A stretch of DNA of 64,000 nucleotides from Anaerolineaceae bacterium. GTDB lineage: Bacteria > Chloroflexota > Anaerolineae > Aggregatilineales > Phototrophicaceae. Position 1 is the stretch's first letter; each line of letters begins with the position of its first letter. Below the pieces are notes generated by a model. The model saw only the letters and a program-made list of their open reading frames with translations, was not told the origin of the DNA and did no database searches. A program made the translations under genes and the position numbers. The stretch spans positions 62,001 through 126,000 of the forward strand of contig WGMX01000011.1 of the NCBI GenBank assembly GCA_016124855.1, read 5' to 3'. Positions 37,430-45,852 of the stretch are shown here, piece by piece.

Positions 37430-38005
37430 ATGGCAATGGATACGACATTGATTGTTATGGCGGGGATGCCGGGGGGTGGTAAAACAACCTTAGCCCGTTT
37501 GGTCTCACGCCGGTTAGGTATTCCGGTTTTTGCTAAAGATCGGGTCCAGCGCGTGCTGCGCGATCATAATCTTGCTGATGCCAGCTCAGGAGATGGCTAT
37601 TATATTATTCTGGATATGGCGGAAGAGCAGTTGGGTTTGGGCTTAAGCTGTATTCTGGATGCGACCTTCCCGCTTGACCATTTTCGTACCGTTGCCAGCG
37701 AAATCGCGCAGCGTCATAAAGCTAAGTTTTGCGCGGTGTACTGTTATTGCTCGGATGATGCGACATGGCGCGAACGGATGCGCGACCGTGTTCACTATGT
37801 TCCCGGTTGGAAACCCGTCGGTTGGGAAGATGTGACGCGAATGCGTGAATATTATCAGCCATGGAATGACAATGCGCTCTTTATGGACTCGATGCGAACG
37901 CCCGAAGAAAATTTCCCCATCGCGCTGGACTACATTCAGAAGGCAAATCGCCGCGAATATGTACCGCATCAACCCACCGAAGGAACAGAATGGTGGGACG
38001 GATAA
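37430..38005 (+). CDS. P-loop kinase (AAA_33/zeta-like), substrate unknown
   Basis: 191 residues. Walker A is MAGMPGGGKTTLA at the start, and a LID-like Arg-rich stretch (TWRERMRDRVH) follows. The family phosphorylates small molecules such as nucleosides or amino-sugars; zeta-type toxins are a more distant option. ATG 37430 has AGGGAA about 10 nt upstream and is preferred over TTG 37424. Not linked to an antitoxin gene, so a toxin role is unlikely. Confidence 0.78.
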   Translation: MAMDTTLIVMAGMPGGGKTTLARLVSRRLGIPVFAKDRVQRVLRDHNLADASSGDGYYIILDMAEEQLGLGLSCILDATFPLDHFRTVASEIAQRHKAKFCAVYCYCSDDATWRERMRDRVHYVPGWKPVGWEDVTRMREYYQPWNDNALFMDSMRTPEENFPIALDYIQKANRREYVPHQPTEGTEWWDG

Positions 38006-38017
38006 AAGCCTAAAGAA

Positions 38018-38041
38018 AAAGAGACGCAGGCGCGTCTCTTT
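38018..38041. terminator. Terminator between convergent kinase genes
   Basis: AAAGAGACGC and GCGTCTCTTT form a 10-bp stem with loop AGGC. The A-rich run before it gives a U-rich tail on the minus strand, so it chiefly ends the histidine-kinase transcript. Confidence 0.65.
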
Positions 38042-38061
38042 GAGTTTATGATGCTGATAGA

Positions 38062-39183
38062 TTAACCAGCCAAAGCTTCCAACTCGGGCTTGTAGGCAGG
38101 GAGTTCAACCCAGAAGGTACAACCGTTGTTTTCTTCACTGTCCAAACCGACTTTCCCGTTATGCAACAGGACGAGTTCCTTGACAATTGATAATCCTAAG
38201 CCTGTGCTGCTTTCGCCATTGGTTGGACGTGGGCTGAGTTTCGAGAAAGGCTCGAACAAAGCACTCTGTTCATGAGTGGGAATGCCGGGGCCTTCATCAG
38301 TAACTGTTAACCGTACTCTGCCCGCTGTTTCCGTCGAAGCAATCGTCACAAAGCGGTCATTGGGGCTAAATTTGATCGCGTTGCTAACAAGGTTGCTCAT
38401 AACTTGCATAAAGCGGTTGGGGTCTGCCATTACTTCGCCCTCGGTTTCGCCCATTAGGAGGGTGATGTTCTTGGTGTTGGCTGTTTCACTGTAACGTGAA
38501 ATGACCTCCCAGATGAGGTCTTCCATGACCACTGGTTCAAGATTCAAATGGGTTTTTCCCTTTTCGAGCGCCGCTGTATCCAAAAAGTTTGTGATTAGGT
38601 CATTCATCGTATTTATCGCCATTTCAATTGTGGTAAGCGCTTCTTTATTCGCGGGGGTATCGCTGATTTCCGTCTGCAAGAAATAGTGCGCCAATCGAAC
38701 ATTATTAACTGGATTCTTTAAATCGTGAGTGACGATTTGCAGAAACCGATCTTTCTTCTCATAAGCTGTTTTGAGAAAGCTAATGACTTGTTGTTTTTCA
38801 TCAATGCGCTGCTTAGCTTTCACTAAACGGCGAATTCGCGCTTTCAAAACATCTACTGGTAAAGGCATGACGACTACATCATTAACGCCCAAATCAAATG
38901 CTTGAACTTGTAACCCTGCTTCGCATGGTGAAGACATCATCAAAATCGGCAAATCGATCACGGCGGTATTTGCGCGAATGGACTTGAGCTGTTCTAAATC
39001 CCCATCTATGATCACAACATCATAATTAGCTAAATCACTATGATTGAGTTTTTCTTCTTCCCGCTTATTCGTAACCTTAAAATCGGGTTCCAGTAAACGC
39101 CGGACAACCTGACTGACTTCTGTGTTCTTGAACAGAAAAAACAGGTGAGGGAGTTCGGAAAGTGAAGCAGTTTCTTTTGGCAT
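38062..39183 (-). CDS. Histidine kinase with degenerate receiver domain
   Basis: 373 residues, no membrane segment. The N-terminal 125 fold like a receiver: VVIIDGD keeps the central Asp position, but the acidic pair of strand 1 is missing (LFFLFKN) and the conserved Lys before KP is Met (VVVMPLP). The HisKA H-box is IVTHDLKNPVNNV, and the HATPase shows N-box VSNAIKFSP, G1 DEGPGIP and G2 GLGLSIVK. ATG 39183 is preferred over TTG 39231, though no ribosome site is clear. The pseudo-receiver may act as a fixed regulatory module; no cognate regulator is adjacent. Confidence 0.88.
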   Translation of the reverse strand: MPKETASLSELPHLFFLFKNTEVSQVVRRLLEPDFKVTNKREEEKLNHSDLANYDVVIIDGDLEQLKSIRANTAVIDLPILMMSSPCEAGLQVQAFDLGVNDVVVMPLPVDVLKARIRRLVKAKQRIDEKQQVISFLKTAYEKKDRFLQIVTHDLKNPVNNVRLAHYFLQTEISDTPANKEALTTIEMAINTMNDLITNFLDTAALEKGKTHLNLEPVVMEDLIWEVISRYSETANTKNITLLMGETEGEVMADPNRFMQVMSNLVSNAIKFSPNDRFVTIASTETAGRVRLTVTDEGPGIPTHEQSALFEPFSKLSPRPTNGESSTGLGLSIVKELVLLHNGKVGLDSEENNGCTFWVELPAYKPELEALAG

Positions 39184-39435
39184 TTTGGTTGATATGCGCG
39201 GATTATGGGCGCAACTATCGCCTTTTCTCAATCTATAACTCGACTTGCAACGTTGTTATAAAGAAGATAATAGCATGAATATCAACTTTTGGTCAATTGT
39301 TTTATTTATTCTGTCTGAATTTTTAGTAAATGACAAGGGGACTATTGAGCTATGCAAGGTCAATAATGGATGGTTTTTCCCCTAAACACGGAGGGTATTG
39401 AATATGTTTGCCGTGACTAGGTGAATAATTAAGAT

Positions 39436-40335
39436 TTAAGTGGTTAATAAGTTCATCTTAATTTTCTGCTGGATTTCGTTATTGACTCCTGCAGCACTGC
39501 GCAGGTAATTATCTACAGATCCATATTTACGATGAATATGGGCGAGCGCTGACTTAAGCGTGTCAGGGTGCGAGACGAATAATGGTTGGATATCTTCTGC
39601 GGTTACGCCCATCCATGCGATGGAGCTGATAGCCTGCTCCCCAAATTTGAGGAATTTATCGTAATACAAATTGCTCAACGAATAATCCGCAATAATGACA
39701 TCTTCTGGCACACCAAGCAGTGCGAGGATGAGCATAGCTGCGACCCCAGTACGATCTTTGCCAGCGGTGCAGTGGATAAGAGTGGGCAGGTTGTCGGCAT
39801 TCGCCAAGCGGCGCAGAATATCACCATAGAGATGGGCGTTGTTATCAATGATGACGCGGCTGTACATCTCCGGCATCATGGTGTTGAAGCGGCTGCGGTT
39901 GAACAACAGTGCCATGAACCGTTCGCGCCGGTTGTCGGCAGCCAGTAATGGAAGGTGAACATATGTCGGTCTGGGGTTTTGAGGGAGTTTATCAGGAGCG
40001 GCTGTTTGTTCTTCGTCACTTCTCAAATCACAGACCAGCTTGATGCCTAATTCTTGAAGTTTGGCTAAACCCGCTTCAGTAATCTCCCCCAACGCGCCAG
40101 AACGATAAACCAAGCCGGTACGGACGAGCTGACCATCTGCTGTATGGTAACCGCCCAAATCACGGAAATTAGCAACCCCTTCCACCTCGATGATACGTCC
40201 CGGTAAATCGTCGGGCAGACGGATGATGAGCGACTGTGGATCAACACGAGTGACTTGATTGCGCCGGTTGATGAGTGTGCCAATGCCTACTACTGTACCG
40301 ATTGCACCGAGGGTTACACCGATCCATTTTTTCAT
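39436..40335 (-). CDS. DSP-type tyrosine/serine phosphatase, membrane-anchored
   Basis: 299 residues. An N-terminal hydrophobic helix (KKWIGVTLGAIGTVVGIGTL) precedes a phosphatase domain with FRDLGGYHTADGQLVRTGL and the active-site loop HCTAGKDRTGVAAM (Cys-x5-Arg). This is the Y_phosphatase3 group, which acts on phospho-tyrosine or phosphoinositides. A paralogue without anchor is at 43481. It overlaps the flavoprotein start by 4 nt (ATGA) and so is the second gene of that pair. Confidence 0.88.
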   Translation of the reverse strand: MKKWIGVTLGAIGTVVGIGTLINRRNQVTRVDPQSLIIRLPDDLPGRIIEVEGVANFRDLGGYHTADGQLVRTGLVYRSGALGEITEAGLAKLQELGIKLVCDLRSDEEQTAAPDKLPQNPRPTYVHLPLLAADNRRERFMALLFNRSRFNTMMPEMYSRVIIDNNAHLYGDILRRLANADNLPTLIHCTAGKDRTGVAAMLILALLGVPEDVIIADYSLSNLYYDKFLKFGEQAISSIAWMGVTAEDIQPLFVSHPDTLKSALAHIHRKYGSVDNYLRSAAGVNNEIQQKIKMNLLTT

Positions 40336-41507
40336 AGAGAGTCTCCAATACGTTCTGCGGCCAATTTAACCCCGACGAAATTGCGGGCGACCGGGCCAAC
40401 TTCGAGTTCCGCTAGGGAGCCGGATACGAACAAACCGGGTGACCAACAGAGGCGCTGATCAACAATCGGGAAACTGTCGGGAGCAGTGGGTAAAGCATGT
40501 TGACTAACTGCTGTATCAAGCCAGACGCCACCGGGACGGCTTGTCTCGAAGCCTGTTGCCAAGATGATGTGATCAGCCTTTAGGTTTTCACCACTGGCCA
40601 GTTCAAGTGTCATGGATTTAGATTGTTTGTTATCTGCGAGCCTTACGTGTATACCTTCATCTATACGGAGATTGAGCAGGCCATGTTGCACGGCTTGATC
40701 TAACTCGCGGGCGATATCATTCGGCATTGAACCCCGGTGACGGGCGGCACGAATCATTTCCCGGCGACGGGTGTAATCCGTTTCTTGATGATAATTATCA
40801 AGATATTGGTGCGTAATCCAACCGAGGTCAGCATCAAACTGATGTAGACGAGGTTCATGACGCATAAGCAAGGTGACCTCGCCGGGTGATTGTAGGCTGA
40901 GGGTGGTGGCGACCTGCGCAGCGGTGATGCCTCCACCGATGACTAACGTTTCACCATCGGGGACGGTACGGTTATATGTAGGGTCAAAGAGATGATGAAT
41001 GTTTGCGCCGGATGTTTGTGCCTCGCGTGCCCATGAAGGCCAATAAGGGCGTTCAGTATTACCGAAGGCGAGGATAACGTTTTTGGCTTCAAGACTGCCC
41101 GAGTCAGTTTCGACACGCCAGCCATTAGTCAGGCGTTGTAATCCCTGAGCACGTCCGATTTCACGTACAGTATCAAGCTTGTAACGTTCGATGAGCAGTT
41201 GACTGTGAGCATTAAAGAGCGCAAGGGAAGGCCGACCATAAGGTTCGATGAAGTTAGCCAGCGGTTGACCGGCGCGGGTACGGGTAAAAGTGATGAGCGA
41301 AAAAGGATCGAAATGCAGGTTGTGGGCATGAGATGAACGTAGGTAGGACATGCCGGTGTTGGCAGTGAAGTGATGCCAGAGGGCGAGGGGCTGTGGGTAA
41401 GGGTCAAGCACCTGGATACGATCTGGCGAGATATTTCGGCGTCGGGTTAGGTAAAGGGACAAATAGGTGCCATGTATGCCACCACCGATAATCAACCAGT
41501 CAAGCAT
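40332..41507 (-). CDS. FAD/NAD(P)-binding flavoprotein (SidA/FMO-like)
   Basis: 391 residues. Two nucleotide-binding loops are seen: LIIGGGIHGTYLSLYL at the start and LVIGGGITAAQVATTL in the middle (about 165-185), with LATGFE near 330. The pattern is of class B flavin monooxygenases and lysine/ornithine N-hydroxylases. The hydroxylation target is not known. The reading frame extends to 41552, but ATG 41507 puts the FAD motif at the start as in the family. It overlaps the phosphatase gene by 4 nt. Confidence 0.82.
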   Translation of the reverse strand: MLDWLIIGGGIHGTYLSLYLTRRRNISPDRIQVLDPYPQPLALWHHFTANTGMSYLRSSHAHNLHFDPFSLITFTRTRAGQPLANFIEPYGRPSLALFNAHSQLLIERYKLDTVREIGRAQGLQRLTNGWRVETDSGSLEAKNVILAFGNTERPYWPSWAREAQTSGANIHHLFDPTYNRTVPDGETLVIGGGITAAQVATTLSLQSPGEVTLLMRHEPRLHQFDADLGWITHQYLDNYHQETDYTRRREMIRAARHRGSMPNDIARELDQAVQHGLLNLRIDEGIHVRLADNKQSKSMTLELASGENLKADHIILATGFETSRPGGVWLDTAVSQHALPTAPDSFPIVDQRLCWSPGLFVSGSLAELEVGPVARNFVGVKLAAERIGDSL

Positions 41508-41736
41508 GAGAAAAATCCATCCACATCTTAAGGGCAAGCGTAATGATAACACAGCTTGTTGAGGGAGAAAGCAAGGCTGTAGCAGGAAATTTACTTTTCG
41601 GTTAAAATGAAGCGAAGATTAATAGTACGTAAACACATGCTGGAATAGTAGTATCGACCTGAGTTAGATAGGCGATAGATCGGCGTGCCGCACTCTCTCC
41701 TCCGCACTTTGGGGGATTATCGAAGGCGAGGTAACA

Positions 41737-42087
41737 ATGAGCTTCGACGAAGAAAACCTATCCGGTCCAGATGTGATTAAGGTTTCGGCAAAATCACGTT
41801 CGACAGCAGTAGCAGGAGCCATCGCAGGCGTGATGCGCGAGCATCATTATGCGGAGGTGCAGGCTATCGGTGCAGGTGCAGTGAACCAAGCGGTGAAGGC
41901 GCTGGCAATCGCACGCGGTTATTTAGGACGCGATGAGATTGATATTGTGTTCACCCCTTATTTCACCGAGGTGTTGATCGACGGGCAAGAACGGACGGCA
42001 GTGCGCTTCTCGGTGGAGCCGCGTCCGGCAGGTTGGGAAAGCCGTGCACCCCGACAGAGCACACTTTCTCATCGCGCAGAAGATTAG
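41737..42087 (+). CDS. spoVS: Stage V sporulation protein S-like protein
   Basis: 116 residues. SPxVIKVSAKSRSTAVAGAIAG and AIGAGAVNQAVKALAIARGYL match the SpoVS Alba-like fold. SpoVS is widespread in non-sporulating Chloroflexota and Thermus, where it may bind nucleic acids. GCGAGG lies 6 nt before the ATG. It is 30 residues longer than B. subtilis SpoVS, with a charged C-terminal tail. The stop is 2 nt before the PHP start. Confidence 0.9.
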   Translation: MSFDEENLSGPDVIKVSAKSRSTAVAGAIAGVMREHHYAEVQAIGAGAVNQAVKALAIARGYLGRDEIDIVFTPYFTEVLIDGQERTAVRFSVEPRPAGWESRAPRQSTLSHRAED

Positions 42088-42089
42088 CC

Positions 42090-42899
42090 GTGCTGAGAGC
42101 CGATTTACATCTTCATACGACAGCATCCGATGGTCAGCTTCGGCCAGAGGAATTGATTGAGCTTGCTCGTAAACACCACTTGAATACCATTGCTATAACC
42201 GATCATGATACGACTGATGGGCTTTTTGAAGCTCAGCAGTCGGCTAAAGGTTCGCCCGTAGTTGTAACGGGGATTGAACTGAGCGCGGAAGAAAACGAAG
42301 TCGATGTGCATATGCTGGGCTATTATGTTCAGCCGGACGATAAGGACTTCCAAGCGGCGCTGATCCGGTTTCGGAATGACCGTCTGAGCCGGGGGCAAGG
42401 GATGGTCGAAAAGCTGGCGGCACTGGGTAAACCGATCCGATGGGAGCGGGTGCTGGAACTGGCGGACGGTGGTTCGGTGGGACGACCACATGTGGCACGG
42501 GCGCTGGTCGAGGCGGGGCATGTGGAGTCGGTCAACGCGGCCTTTGATTTGTATCTGCATCATGGTGGGCCAGCTTATGTCTCGCGTAAGCGAATGTCGC
42601 CTGAAGAAGCGGTGGCGCTGATCCACGCGGCGGGTGGGGTGGCGGTGATGGCGCATCCGGGTTTGGTTCCTGATTATCTGGCAATCCTCGAACGGCTGAT
42701 TCCGGCAGGCTTAGATGGCATTGAGTACAACCATCCGCGCAATCCGGCGACGGTGAAAGAGAATGTGCGCGGCTTGGCGATCAAGCATGGGTTAATCCTA
42801 ACGGGCGGGTCGGATTTTCACCGTCCGAATGACCCGATTGGGGCGTATACCGCGCCTGTAGAAGCGCTGGCAGCCCTGCGCGAACGACGACGAATATAA
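42090..42899 (+). CDS. PHP domain phosphoesterase
   Basis: 269 residues. The four PHP metal motifs are visible: DLHLHTTASDG, ITDHDTTDG, AHPG and GSDFHRPN. The subgroup is the RNase/nucleoside 3',5'-bisphosphatase type (YciV/Rnm-like). The chosen start is GTG 42090, 2 nt after the SpoVS stop, since the PHP domain begins at once; TTG 42033 would overlap SpoVS. The tight coupling suggests SpoVS and this enzyme work on the same nucleic acid or nucleotide. Confidence 0.85.
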   Translation: MLRADLHLHTTASDGQLRPEELIELARKHHLNTIAITDHDTTDGLFEAQQSAKGSPVVVTGIELSAEENEVDVHMLGYYVQPDDKDFQAALIRFRNDRLSRGQGMVEKLAALGKPIRWERVLELADGGSVGRPHVARALVEAGHVESVNAAFDLYLHHGGPAYVSRKRMSPEEAVALIHAAGGVAVMAHPGLVPDYLAILERLIPAGLDGIEYNHPRNPATVKENVRGLAIKHGLILTGGSDFHRPNDPIGAYTAPVEALAALRERRRI

Positions 42900-43480
42900 A
42901 TACAATTGCACCGCCAAATCATTTTTAACACAAAGACTCAAAGGCTCAGAGACACAGAGTAAGATGAGTTTTGTTTCGGTTTTCAGATACGATTCGCATT
43001 TACTGCAAAATTTGCATATTTTCCGCTGAAATGACTGGCGGGACACACGAGAAACGCCGCTGAATTGACATTTTGTGTCGGCGGTTGGGTCGGCTGAGGC
43101 CACTGAATTGCTGCATTTGCAGCGGATTGGTCGGCTGTATCCGCCGCTATGCAGTTGTTGTGCCATTGCAGCAGGTGTGAGGGAGCAATCCGCCGAAAAT
43201 GCAAAGGCAAATGCAATACGGATTAACCACGAAGACACAAAGAACATCAAGAAAAGACAAATTCAAAATAAACCGCCAAGTCGCCAAGAAAATACAGAGT
43301 GATATGAACAGGGTAGCACATGTTGAGGGGGAAAGGGTTACATTTTGGAAGAACATTTTGTAACTGTTTCGAGGCGTTGGCGTTAACCATTTTGAGGGAG
43401 CGAGATTGTTAAGCGGGTTGGGAGACGGTTGGAGAACAGTAGACGGGGTTTGGAAATTCAAACGGAGGGCATCATACCTC
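42900..43480. other. 581-nt repeat-rich gap
   Basis: Between the PHP and phosphatase genes. It holds degenerate CACAAAG/GCCAAG 12-mers (near 42909-42964, 43226-43258, 43271-43299), a weak copy of the repeat B core (ATTTTGTGTCGGCG at 43070-43083) and repeat A copy 2 (43337-43464). No gene is supported. Confidence 0.6.
43337..43464 (-). repeat. Dispersed repeat A, copy 2
   Basis: 128 nt matching the reverse complement of 24323-24451. It reaches to 16 nt before the phosphatase start, so it occupies that gene's upstream region, and the open frame from 43406 starts inside it. Confidence 0.85.
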
Positions 43481-44224
43481 ATGCGAAATTTGGATGTTGA
43501 GGGGAGTTATAACGTTCGTGATTTAGGTGGCTATTCAACGGCTGACGGACACCACACCCGTTGGAAAGTATTTGTACGAGCGGGAAATTTGGATAAGGTG
43601 TCACCAGCAGGCTGCCAGTATATAAGCGACTATGGGATTAAGACGGTGATTGATTTGCGCGATGAGTGGGAGGTTGAAGATTTCCCGAATGTTTTCGCTC
43701 AGTCTGACCATGTGCGGTATATGAGCTTACCGCTGCTCGGCAATCAGTTGTCACAGGATGAGGTTTGGAAACTGGAAAACCAGAAGCTATTCCAATTAGA
43801 AGCCTTATACAGCCGTTACCTTGATCACTGCCAAGCACAGATTGGCTCGATTATGGCGGCTATCAGTGAAAGCACACCGGGAACCCTTTTTCATTGTTAC
43901 GCGGGAAAAGACCGCACAGGCTTAATCGCTGCTCTGGTGTTGAGCGCTGTTGGCGTTTCAAGCGAGGATATCGCTGAGGATTATGCACAGACCAGCCAGC
44001 ATATCAAGCACTTGGTCGCGCAATGGGAGGAATATGCGATCAAGAATGATTACGATATGCGGCTTCTAAAGCGGGATTCGAGCGCGATGCCTGAAACGAT
44101 GGTGAATACACTTACCTATTTGACTGAGCACTATGGCGGTGTCAACGAGTATTTGGCGCGCTGTGGTGTTGGTGATGAGCAGATTGCGGAATTGAGAAGA
44201 CGGTTTGTTGAAATCAATGAATAA
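43481..44224 (+). CDS. DSP-type phosphatase, soluble paralogue
   Basis: 247 residues. NVRDLGGYSTADGHHTRWKVF and the P-loop HCYAGKDRTGLIAAL (Cys-x5-Arg) match the gene at 39436, without the membrane anchor. ATG 43481 has GGAGG 12 nt upstream; the longer frame to 43406 would be translated from repeat A and is rejected. Two related phosphatases on either side of SpoVS-PHP suggest a duplication and split. Confidence 0.88.
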   Translation: MRNLDVEGSYNVRDLGGYSTADGHHTRWKVFVRAGNLDKVSPAGCQYISDYGIKTVIDLRDEWEVEDFPNVFAQSDHVRYMSLPLLGNQLSQDEVWKLENQKLFQLEALYSRYLDHCQAQIGSIMAAISESTPGTLFHCYAGKDRTGLIAALVLSAVGVSSEDIAEDYAQTSQHIKHLVAQWEEYAIKNDYDMRLLKRDSSAMPETMVNTLTYLTEHYGGVNEYLARCGVGDEQIAELRRRFVEINE

Positions 44225-44292
44225 ATCGGGGAATTGATAAAATTGACATTTTGGTAGGCTGAGGATTCAAGTTTTTATAAATAGTTAGGCTT

Positions 44293-45240
44293 TTAATGAG
44301 TTTTAATCCAATGCTTGACCTCATCTCCAATGTTATGTGGAAATGGTACGCCATCTTCAACGCCAGTGTAAAGTAGACACATTTCCGGTCGTTTTACAAA
44401 AATAGTTTCATATTTATTAAGCCAAAACACTAAATGTTGTTGTAAATCTAAAAATCTAGGGATCTCCGTAAAAATTTGGGGATTTTTATCTAGGGTATTC
44501 AAAATCTGCTGATTACCTTTGTATAACGCACCTTCAGTAATTGCCCTGATTTGTTGAAATTGGAATGTTTCTAGATCGTTCAATTGGCTGTAATAGCGGA
44601 AAAAGAAATTTTCGTATTCAAGGTTTTCTTTTACCCCAAGCCGCTTTCGCAGTATTTCAACAAGCTCATTTCGTCTTCGAATTTGGGCTTTAAATGCAGT
44701 CCAAGTATTATCTAAATTCTCATTAATGATGCGCATAGCTTGAGCAGTTGTTTCTTGATTTCGCGGGGGTACGGCCATTTCGTGAATAAGCCGTAGATCC
44801 TCGTCAACTCTTCGACTTATTTCGTTTAGCCAGCGATTCTGTTCTGCCTCCGGTAAGGCTTCAAGTGGTTGATTGGGATCATTAAAGGATTGGTAAGACC
44901 CTAGCTCACTTCCGGTGTAATTACAGTATCCAACGACTAAAGGATATAGCCTAAGCCCTTTTTGCTTAACAGAATCCAGTAAAAATGGTAACTCTTCACG
45001 GAGAATAAATTCCGATGCCAAAAAATCTGGCCCAACAAGTAATATTGCAGCTACAGCTTCACTTAATGCTTTTATAATTTCTGGTCGCCATTCTTTACCG
45101 GTGATGATTCGAGAGTCGTCCCAAATCTCGACAACATTTTGCCGCCGTAAAGGAGCGAGATAAAGTTTGAGACGCTCTAACCAATTAACTGATTTGATGT
45201 CCTCATGCCCGTAGCTGATAAATAGTTTATTTCCTGCCAT
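44293..45240 (-). CDS. TIR domain protein with unknown C-terminal domain
   Basis: 315 residues, AT-rich. The TIR domain is at 1-130: LFISYGHEDIKSVNWLERL, DDSRIITGKEWRPEI and SEFILREELPFLL with the likely catalytic Glu. The C-terminal 180 residues are helical (RRRNELVEILRKRLGV, ETFQFQQIRAITEGALYK) and not recognised; they are a likely sensor or effector-associated part. GGGAAG lies 4 nt before the ATG. No adjacent defence partner is present. Confidence 0.82.
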   Translation of the reverse strand: MAGNKLFISYGHEDIKSVNWLERLKLYLAPLRRQNVVEIWDDSRIITGKEWRPEIIKALSEAVAAILLVGPDFLASEFILREELPFLLDSVKQKGLRLYPLVVGYCNYTGSELGSYQSFNDPNQPLEALPEAEQNRWLNEISRRVDEDLRLIHEMAVPPRNQETTAQAMRIINENLDNTWTAFKAQIRRRNELVEILRKRLGVKENLEYENFFFRYYSQLNDLETFQFQQIRAITEGALYKGNQQILNTLDKNPQIFTEIPRFLDLQQHLVFWLNKYETIFVKRPEMCLLYTGVEDGVPFPHNIGDEVKHWIKTH

Positions 45241-45332
45241 AGTCTTCCCTAAATAGGTATATCTAAGGACATTATTATTGTATCATAGAATTGGTGCTGG
45301 TGCTAGGCGTGTAAGGCTTGCTTCAGTGATAA

Positions 45333-45461
45333 TCTGCTTTGGCTGATGTCGCGCCGAGGATTACGCATTCGGTGGCAGAATGGCAAGATCATATGGTTGA
45401 GAACGGACTTGATGTGCAGCTACTCGAACCTGAGCAGTGGGGTTTGGGGTATATTAGATGA
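45333..45461 (+). pseudogene. Possible protein fragment, about 42 codons
   Basis: After an in-frame stop, the frame reads a protein-like SALADVAPRITHSVAEWQDH then MVENGLDVQLLEPEQWGLG to a TGA, with no start codon or ribosome site. The composition is more protein-like than the rest of the gap. It may be the last part of a lost gene. No family is recognised. Confidence 0.25.
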
Positions 45462-45641
45462 CAAGGTAGGTTGATTGAGTGGACATCCGGCGTAGTCTAA
45501 AACCTCAATGAGCCTAGGAGCATGTCAGAACATTCCAAAGTTCTCGGACGGCATGATGATGTTTAACAAATTGGAACGGAGAAAAAATCATACCCCTAAC
45601 CCCAGCCCTTTTCCCGTAGTAACAGGGCAAGGGAGAAATAC

Positions 45642-45663
45642 GGGAGCACACATAGGTGCTCCC
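45642..45663. repeat. GTAGGG/CCCTAC hairpin element, copy 5
   Basis: GGGAGCAC and GTGCTCCC form an 8-bp stem with loop ACATAG, right flank CCTACGG. Confidence 0.6.
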
Positions 45664-45852
45664 CTACGGCGGGTACTCCGTATTAAAAAGTTAAATGTCA
45701 TTATGCCGTCCCTACGAAAGACGTTCTAAAAATTGCAAAACGCCTCTATTTACATCAAATAATCTAGGGACTTGATATGTCGAGTCTGGTTCTCTTTCAA
45801 TTTTTAGACGATCTCTTAAAACCGATTATTAGATTGAATCAGGTGAAGAAGG

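Larger units (their letters stand above)
45241..45852. other. 612-nt gap with hairpin and gene-remnant traces
   Basis: Holds hairpin copy 5 (45642-45663), a half-element at 45702-45719 that exactly matches 24243-24260, and a possible protein remnant (45333-45461). A 73-residue frame near 45508 crosses the hairpins and is rejected. Confidence 0.5.

Noticed and set aside
43406..43480. Longer phosphatase start inside repeat A
   Set aside because: The extension is repeat sequence, and ATG 43481 has a ribosome site and fits the paralogue.
45508..45729. 73-residue ORF
   Set aside because: It spans hairpin elements and has no ribosome site or recognisable domain.
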